DNA of 64,000 nucleotides from RDXT01 sp033765305 (lineage in GTDB: Bacteria > Bacteroidota > Bacteroidia > J057), in the NCBI GenBank assembly GCA_033765305.1, contig JANRID010000065.1:110920-174919 (forward strand), read 5' to 3'. This document shows positions 59,037-64,000 of this stretch, piece by piece. The stretch's first letter is position 1, and each line of letters opens with the position of its first letter. A program made the position numbers and the translations under genes. The notes under the pieces were generated by a model. That model was not told where the DNA came from. It saw only the letters and a program-made list of their open reading frames with translations, and made no database searches.

Positions 59037-59978
59037 ATGAAAAAACTCCTCGAAGAACGGATGTACTCCCTTGGGCTGCTGCTGCTGCTCATCTGCATCG
59101 CCGCAGCGCTGCTGTTTCCCGATACGTTTCCTTCCTTTGCCAACTTCCGGCAGATTCTGCTCAATCTCTCGACCGATACCATTGTAGCCGTCGGCATGAT
59201 GCTGCTGCTGGTCGCAGGGGTATTCGACCTCTCGGTCGGGTCGGTGGTGGCCTTTGCGGGATGCCTCAGCGCCTGGCTCATGTACTTCCTGCAGGTGCCG
59301 GTGCCGCTGGCGGTAGCAGCGGGGCTGGGCGCAAGCCTGTGCCTGGGCGCAGTCAACGGGTATTTGGTCGCCTATCATCAGATCAATCCCATGATCCAGA
59401 CCCTGGCCATGATGGGCATCGTGCGGGGGCTGGCGCTCATGCTCAGCGGCGCAGGGATTCAGGATCTGCCGTACTGGTTCAATGCGATCGGCCAGTCGCA
59501 GCTGCTGGGGGTGCAGATGCCGGTCTGGTACATGCTGCTGGTGGTGGTGGTTTTCTCGTTTCTGGCACAGTACAGCGTGTTCTTCCGCCGCTACTACTAT
59601 ATCGGCAGCAACGAGCAGGCGGCAGCCCTTTCGGGCATCCGGGTACGGCAGATGAAAATGACGGCTTTTGTGCTGTCGGCGGGCCTGGCAGGCCTGGCGG
59701 GCATACTCCTCGCCTCGCGCCTGGGCGCCGCCTTGCCGACGCTGGGCCGGGGGCTGGAGCTGCGCGTGATCACCGCAGCCATTCTCGGCGGGGCCAGCCT
59801 CAGCGGCGGCACGGGCAAAATCCCCGGCGCCCTGCTCGGCGCGCTGTTTATGGGCATCGTCGCCAACCTCATGGTCATCGCCCGCATCTCCGGCTATTGG
59901 CAGGAAATTATCCTCGGCATCATCCTGATTGCAACCCTCTGGCTCGACAAATCTTTTCAGCAACGCTATGCATCCTGA
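59037..59978 (+). CDS. Sugar ABC transporter permease (RbsC type)
   Basis: The 313-residue membrane protein has about nine helices (LGLLLLLICIAAALLFPDTF; DTIVAVGMMLLLVAGVFDLS; FVLSAGLAGLAGILLASRLG). SVGSVVAFAGCLSAWL and GGASLSGGTGKIPGALLGAL are the ribose/branched-chain-type permease motifs. One gene would give a homodimeric channel, as in RbsC. It overlaps the binding-protein gene by 11 bp, consistent with translational coupling. Confidence 0.93.
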   Translation: MKKLLEERMYSLGLLLLLICIAAALLFPDTFPSFANFRQILLNLSTDTIVAVGMMLLLVAGVFDLSVGSVVAFAGCLSAWLMYFLQVPVPLAVAAGLGASLCLGAVNGYLVAYHQINPMIQTLAMMGIVRGLALMLSGAGIQDLPYWFNAIGQSQLLGVQMPVWYMLLVVVVFSFLAQYSVFFRRYYYIGSNEQAAALSGIRVRQMKMTAFVLSAGLAGLAGILLASRLGAALPTLGRGLELRVITAAILGGASLSGGTGKIPGALLGALFMGIVANLMVIARISGYWQEIILGIILIATLWLDKSFQQRYAS

Positions 59979-60993
59979 CCCGATCCATGTCCTCAGACCG
60001 CTGCTGCCCGCGCTGCTGCTGCTCTGCGCCTGCGAACTGCCGCCCCGAAGCGGATCGGCCTCCCGGCAGCAGCCGGTCCGCGCCTACGACGCAGAGATCC
60101 AAAACGAGGAGTACGTCATGGTCACCACCGCAGTCACCATGCCCATGTATGTCAACCACGACCAGGCAGCCTTCCGGCGCTGGGGCGCCCGCATGGGGGT
60201 GCGCACGGCTGTGCTCGGCCCTGCCGACTGGGATGTGCCGGCCCAGATCAACACCATCGAGGAGGTGATCGGCACGCGTCCTGCCGGCCTGCTGATCAAC
60301 GGCACCGACCCGGCCATCGCGCAGGTGATCGACAAAGCCGTGGCGGCAGGCATTCCTACGGTGGTCTACGACTCCGATATTCCGCAGTCGCGCCGCCATG
60401 CCTTTCTGGGCACCAACTGGTACGAGATCGGGCGCATGCAGGGCGAGGAAATGGTGCGCCTGCTGGGGGGAAAGGGCAAAATCGCCTACATGGGAATCCT
60501 GGGCCTCAACAACATGGAAGATGGGTTCCGCGGGCTGCTCGATGTGCTGGCGGCCTATCCGGGCATCGAGGTGGTGGGCAAATACGACGACAAGGCCAAT
60601 GTCGAAGAGGCGGCCCGCATCACCGCCGACCTGCTCTCGGCGCATCCCGACCTGGCGGGGCTCTGCGGCTTCGACTCCAACTCCGGACCTGGCATGGCCC
60701 TCGCCGTGAAGGAAGCCGGCAAGGCCGGCATCGTGAAAATCACGACGGTGGACTGGGAGCCCGAGCACCTGGCGCTCGTGCGCGAAGGGGTCATCCAGCT
60801 CCTGGCAGGCCAGAAGCGCGAGCTGTTTACCTGGTACGGTGCCCAGTTTCTGTACGACATGGTGCATGGCACCAATCGCCTGTCCTTCGACGACGCCGGC
60901 GCCGGCATCACCAATGTCCCCTGGCAGGTCAATACAGGCCTGCTCCGCATTACCCCCGACAACATCGGCGCATTTCTTCCCCCTCAACCCTGA
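59968..60993 (+). CDS. Sugar-binding lipoprotein of the ABC transporter
   Basis: From ATG at 59968 the protein has 341 residues with a short signal and lipobox (LLLLCAC, Cys about 20). The mature part is a periplasmic-binding-protein type 1 fold (Peripla_BP_4): QINTIEEVIGTRPAGLLING, DKAVAAGIPTVVYDSDIPQS, GTNWYEIGRMQGEEMVRLLG, GLCGFDSNSGPGMALAVKEA. The lipid anchor replaces the soluble form used by Proteobacteria. It should deliver the sugar, probably apiose, to the permease. A longer frame to 59929 is less likely because it places 13 residues before the signal. Confidence 0.9.
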   Translation: MHPDPIHVLRPLLPALLLLCACELPPRSGSASRQQPVRAYDAEIQNEEYVMVTTAVTMPMYVNHDQAAFRRWGARMGVRTAVLGPADWDVPAQINTIEEVIGTRPAGLLINGTDPAIAQVIDKAVAAGIPTVVYDSDIPQSRRHAFLGTNWYEIGRMQGEEMVRLLGGKGKIAYMGILGLNNMEDGFRGLLDVLAAYPGIEVVGKYDDKANVEEAARITADLLSAHPDLAGLCGFDSNSGPGMALAVKEAGKAGIVKITTVDWEPEHLALVREGVIQLLAGQKRELFTWYGAQFLYDMVHGTNRLSFDDAGAGITNVPWQVNTGLLRITPDNIGAFLPPQP

Positions 60994-61000
60994 ATCTGCC

Positions 61001-62482
61001 ATGCTGCTCCATGCGGGTCCTTTTCACATGATGTATGAGCAAGGCTCGCTGCGGCGCATCTGCCTAGGCGAGGAGGAAGTCCTGCGCATGATCTATGCGG
61101 CACTGCGCGACCGCAACTGGGGCACCTATCCGGTCCGCATCGAGGCGGAAACGGTGGAGCAGGATGCAGACAGCTTTGTCTGCCGCTGCCTGATGCTGCA
61201 CCCGGATGCAGAGGGCCGCAGCGTATTCCGCTGGCAGGTGCAGATCAGCGGCTCATCCGGGGGTGTCATCGAGTTCGGAATCGACGGCGAGGCGCTGGTG
61301 GATGTATGGAAAAACCGCGCAGGATTCTGCGTGCTGCATCCCATCCGCGGCCTGGGCAATGCCCCGGTCGAGCTCCTGCATACCGACGGCAGCCGGAGCC
61401 GGTCGGTATTTCCAGACCTGATTGCAGCCGCCAATCCCTTTCACGGCCTCCGGGGGATGCGCTGGGCAGCCGGCGGGCGGGGCTACCGGCTTGATTTCGA
61501 AGGGGAGGTATTCGAGACTGAAGACCAGCGCAACTGGACCGATGCCTCGTACAAGACCTTCTGCACGCCGCTGGCCCGGCCTTTTCCGGTATTGCTGCGC
61601 CGGGGGGAACGGGTGCAGCAGCGGATCCGGTTTCAGCCTGACAGCCAGCCGCTGGCCGCAGGCGGCGGCACCCGGCCGCTGCCCGGCACGGTGCCGTCTG
61701 CACCGCTCCGGCTGGGCACCTGCGCATCGGCGCTGGAGCCCGAGGCGGCAGCCTGGCTGCGCACCCTCGGGCTCAGCCACCTGCGGGCGGATGTATATCC
61801 CGGCGCACCCGGCTGGATCCCCGCGCTGCGCGCAGCCTGCGATCAGGCAGCAGGCCTGGCGCTGCCGCTGGAGCTGGTCCTCCACCTGCGTGCGCCCTTC
61901 GGCGCATCGTTCGAAGCCTTCCGGGCGGTGTGGGATGCAGCCACGCCGCTTGCACAGGTGCTGCTCCTGGCTGAAGACGCGCTGGCCACGCCCCAGCCGC
62001 TGATCGGCCTGCTGCCGGACATCCGGGCGGCGCTGGGGAACCCGCTGGCCGGCGTGGGAACCGACTTCAATTTTGCAGAGCTGAACCGCAACCGCTTCGA
62101 TCCCGGGGCGGCAGATTTCGTCTCCTTTTCCCTCCATCCGCAGGAACACGCGTTCGACGACCAGTCGCTGATGGAAAACACGGAGGCTCAGTACGATGCG
62201 GTGCGCAGCGCCGCCGCGGTCTACGGCCTGCCGGTCCATGTATCGCCCATTACCCTCCGCAAGCGCTTCAATCCGTATGCTTCCGACCCGGCGCAGCGGG
62301 CGGTGCCGCGCAGCAGCCAGGCCGATCCGCGGCAGCATACCGAATTTGCTGCCGAATGGACGCGTGCCAGCCTGCAGCAGCTGACTGCGGCCGGTGCCGC
62401 ATCGGCGACCTACTACCTGGCCGGAGATCTTGCCGGGGCCCTGGGGCCTTATCCGGCGTATCATGCGCTGGCGCGTGCCTGA
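61001..62482 (+). CDS. D-apionate lactonase-like protein (ApnL-like)
   Basis: From ATG at 61001 the protein has 493 residues with no signal peptide. The N-terminal half is beta-rich (GPFHMMYEQGSLRRICLGEE; YAALRDRNWGTYPVRIEAET; NRAGFCVLHPIRG). EVFETEDQRNWTDASYKTFC is the strongest motif. The C-terminal half (LGLSHLRADVYPGAPGWIPA; GVGTDFNFAELNRNRFDPGA; FVSFSLHPQEHAFDDQSLME) fits a TIM barrel with conserved acids. This layout matches my memory of ApnL, which opens D-apionolactone to D-apionate. It follows the binding-protein gene by 7 bp and ends the cluster. Confidence is moderate because it rests on motif memory plus context. Confidence 0.72.
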   Translation: MLLHAGPFHMMYEQGSLRRICLGEEEVLRMIYAALRDRNWGTYPVRIEAETVEQDADSFVCRCLMLHPDAEGRSVFRWQVQISGSSGGVIEFGIDGEALVDVWKNRAGFCVLHPIRGLGNAPVELLHTDGSRSRSVFPDLIAAANPFHGLRGMRWAAGGRGYRLDFEGEVFETEDQRNWTDASYKTFCTPLARPFPVLLRRGERVQQRIRFQPDSQPLAAGGGTRPLPGTVPSAPLRLGTCASALEPEAAAWLRTLGLSHLRADVYPGAPGWIPALRAACDQAAGLALPLELVLHLRAPFGASFEAFRAVWDAATPLAQVLLLAEDALATPQPLIGLLPDIRAALGNPLAGVGTDFNFAELNRNRFDPGAADFVSFSLHPQEHAFDDQSLMENTEAQYDAVRSAAAVYGLPVHVSPITLRKRFNPYASDPAQRAVPRSSQADPRQHTEFAAEWTRASLQQLTAAGAASATYYLAGDLAGALGPYPAYHALARA

Positions 62483-62515
62483 GATGCCCATCGGGCGTGC
62501 GGGGCATGCCTTGCG

Positions 62516-63064
62516 CTACTCCGTGCCCAGCGTCAGGATTTCGAGGTTGTGGTTGGTGTAGATGCAGATGTCTGCGGCGATATTGAGGGATTCGCGGACG
62601 ATCTGCTCGGCGCTCAGGTGGGAGGCATGGCGCTTGAGCGCCAGGGCGGCAGAGCGGGCATAATTGGAGCCGGAGCCGATGGCGAGGATATCGTCGTCGG
62701 CGGAGAGCACATCGCCGGTGCCGCTGATGAGCAGGCCTTCCTGCTTGTCCATGACGATGAGCATGGCTTCGAGGCGGCGCAGGAAGCGGTCGGTGCGCCA
62801 GTCCTTGGCCAGCTCGATGGCTGCGCGCCGGAGGTTGGAGCGGTACATGTTGAGCTTTTCCTCGAAGCGGTCCACCAGGGTGAAGGCATCGGAGGTGGAG
62901 CCTGCAAACCCGACCATGATATGGCCGTCGCCGAGCTTGCGGACTTTTTTCACATTGCTTTTGACGACGGTGGCGCCCATGGTCGCCTGTCCGTCGGCGC
63001 CGAGGGCTACCTGGCCATTGTGCAGGATGCCGAGCACCGTCGTCGCATGAATGAGTTGGGGCAT
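62516..63064 (-). CDS. hslV: HslV proteasome-like protease subunit
   Basis: The 182-residue protein begins MPQLIHATTVLGILHNGQVA; the catalytic threonine is Thr8, exposed after removal of the short leader. ALGADGQATMGATVVKSNVK KVRK and VGFAGSTSDAFTLVDRFEEK, then LISGTGDVL, DDDILAIGSGSNYARSAALA are the HslV motifs. HslV forms a two-ring peptidase driven by the ATPase HslU, whose gene is not in the window. It is on the opposite strand to the apiose cluster and so outside that operon. Confidence 0.95.
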   Translation of the reverse strand: MPQLIHATTVLGILHNGQVALGADGQATMGATVVKSNVKKVRKLGDGHIMVGFAGSTSDAFTLVDRFEEKLNMYRSNLRRAAIELAKDWRTDRFLRRLEAMLIVMDKQEGLLISGTGDVLSADDDILAIGSGSNYARSAALALKRHASHLSAEQIVRESLNIAADICIYTNHNLEILTLGTE

Positions 63065-63259
63065 ACAGCGGGGTTACGGGAGCAAATTAACCCAGTCCGG
63101 CGAAATTTTCCAGAGATTCTTCGGCTGCGCCTGCAATTGCAGGAAGATTTGTGCCGCAGGCCGCTGCGGCGGTGTTAACCTTTTCAGCCTCGCTGCCATC
63201 ATGAAATAACCCGGCATCACGCCTTGTCCGGAATTCCCATCCTTTCATGATCTGGCCGT

Positions 63260-64000
63260 ATGAAACTGCATCTTCTCCTCCTGATCTGCTTCGCATGCCC
63301 CTGGCTGCTGATGGCGCAGCCCGAAAGCGAGCCCAACAACAGCCTGCCGACCGCCAACCTCATCCAGGAGGGGGCCGTGGTAACGGGCAGCCTCAACTCA
63401 AGCTCCGACGCCAACGATTACTTCAAGTCGCTCCCCAGCGACGATGGAACGGTGAAGCTGTATTTCACCTTCAGCGGTGGTACGACAGGCTCGGATATGA
63501 CGGCCTACGTCTACAACAAAGCTGGTGCCCAGATTGGCGCAAAGTCGGTTTTCAATGTCCCAGGAGGCAGCGACAGCGTAGTGGTTCCCTGCCGCCTGCG
63601 GGATACGGTGTATTTCCGGCTCAATTGTTCTGAATTATACACCTATCAGCTTTCCTACCAGACAGTCCCGAGCGGTACGAACGATGTGGCTCCGAACGAT
63701 AATTTTGCCACGGCTACCTTCTTTGCCCAGACAGATACTGCATACGGAAGGGTCGGTTACAGCTCGGTAGCCATAGACGCTGAAGATTACTATTTATCCG
63801 TGTTGCCGGTGGACGGCACCTTGCGGTATTTTATCGAATACAACAACACCTCCGGCTCCACCGGGGCAGATTTGACGAGCTATATCTACAACAAAAATCA
63901 GGTGCAAATCGGCGGCAGCAATCAGTTCAACCGCCCGTTAGGTCCCGGTTCTGATTCGATCACGGTGTTTGGAAGGGCCGCCGATACAGTCTATTTTAGG
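63260..64000 (+). CDS. Secreted protein with tandem PPC-like repeats (partial, C-terminus off the right edge)
   Basis: The frame is open from ATG at 63260 to the window end (247 codons). A signal peptide (MKLHLLLLICFACPWLLMAQ) precedes at least two repeats of about 110 residues with the shape of bacterial pre-peptidase C-terminal domains. ESEPNNSLPTANLIQEG and DVAPNDNFATATFFAQTD open the units, and GSDMTAYVYNKAGAQIG and GADLTSYIYNKNQVQIG mark the same strand in each; both end in a DTVYFR segment. The second half is visibly more AT-rich than the rest of the window. The full protein is probably a large surface protein, perhaps exported by type IX secretion, but its end is not seen. Confidence 0.75.
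   Translation, partial: MKLHLLLLICFACPWLLMAQPESEPNNSLPTANLIQEGAVVTGSLNSSSDANDYFKSLPSDDGTVKLYFTFSGGTTGSDMTAYVYNKAGAQIGAKSVFNVPGGSDSVVVPCRLRDTVYFRLNCSELYTYQLSYQTVPSGTNDVAPNDNFATATFFAQTDTAYGRVGYSSVAIDAEDYYLSVLPVDGTLRYFIEYNNTSGSTGADLTSYIYNKNQVQIGGSNQFNRPLGPGSDSITVFGRAADTVYFR

Noticed and set aside
57561..59963. An 800-codon minus-strand open frame across the ABC genes
   Set aside because: It spans three well-supported plus-strand genes and is rich in His, Gln and Arg from antisense leucine codons.
1..64000. tRNA, rRNA, CRISPR, insertion sequence or prophage
   Set aside because: Gene-free gaps were read on both strands. None shows a cloverleaf with a GTTCGAATC-type arm, spaced direct repeats of CRISPR type, a transposase or a phage structural gene. 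A diverged tRNA cannot be excluded by eye.

Overview
The window is GC-rich DNA, densely packed with genes on both strands. It comes from a member of the Bacteroidota. The evidence is a SusC/SusD/SusE starch operon, a type IX secretion C-terminal domain, an N-out/C-in seven-helix AraC regulator, the small membrane protein with an NLSVMHGINKISI motif, DUF2911 and NIPSNAP proteins, and Bacteroidota-type promoters (TTTG-N19-TAnnTTTG, best seen before rimP). A Saprospiria/Lewinella-like relative is my guess from base composition and gene content only. I see no tRNA, rRNA, CRISPR array, insertion sequence or phage gene.

Layout. 1-16.4 kb: mixed housekeeping and accessory genes. These are a CoA-disulfide reductase/rhodanese fusion (cut by the left edge), an NmrA-like reductase, a secreted purple-acid-phosphatase-like enzyme, VOC and DinB-type proteins, a DUF4143 ATPase, an AlkB-type dioxygenase, a T9SS-secreted protein, a PIN toxin-antitoxin pair, a NIPSNAP protein, a TolB-propeller/barrel outer-membrane protein and a DprE1-like oxidase. 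16.5-26.8 kb: a starch utilisation locus, all on the minus strand. In transcription order it holds a membrane-spanning regulator with two starch-binding-like domains, then SusC, SusD (with an internal pair of SusE-type domains), SusE and a GH13 amylase. 26.9-39.1 kb: biotin carrier protein, MMPL transporter, OmpA-like lipoprotein, Pcm, a small outer-membrane barrel, DinB, glycerophosphodiesterase, MgtE, a LolD/MacB-type ATPase, a lipoprotein and a MATE pump. 39.2-45.9 kb: the conserved rimP-nusA-infB operon, then a Nif3-like protein and a coiled-coil zinc-ribbon protein. 46-52.1 kb: TPR protein, sirtuin, SCP2 protein, polysaccharide deacetylase, DUF2911 protein and phosphofructokinase.

52.3-62.5 kb is the most striking part. 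A cupin-AraC regulator is divergent from a tightly packed eight-gene set that reads as a complete D-apiose utilisation system. A GH140-type apiosidase would release the branched sugar. A lipoprotein-dependent ribose-type ABC transporter would import it. A Gfo/Idh/MocA enzyme (ApsD-like) would oxidise it to the lactone, which an ApnL-like lactonase opens. ApnO- and OiaC-like enzymes would then convert apionate through 3-oxo-isoapionate to L-erythrulose. The individual families are known from other bacteria; the joined set in a Bacteroidota genome, with an ABC importer and no SusCD, is the notable point. The window ends with hslV and the start of a secreted repeat protein cut by the right edge.
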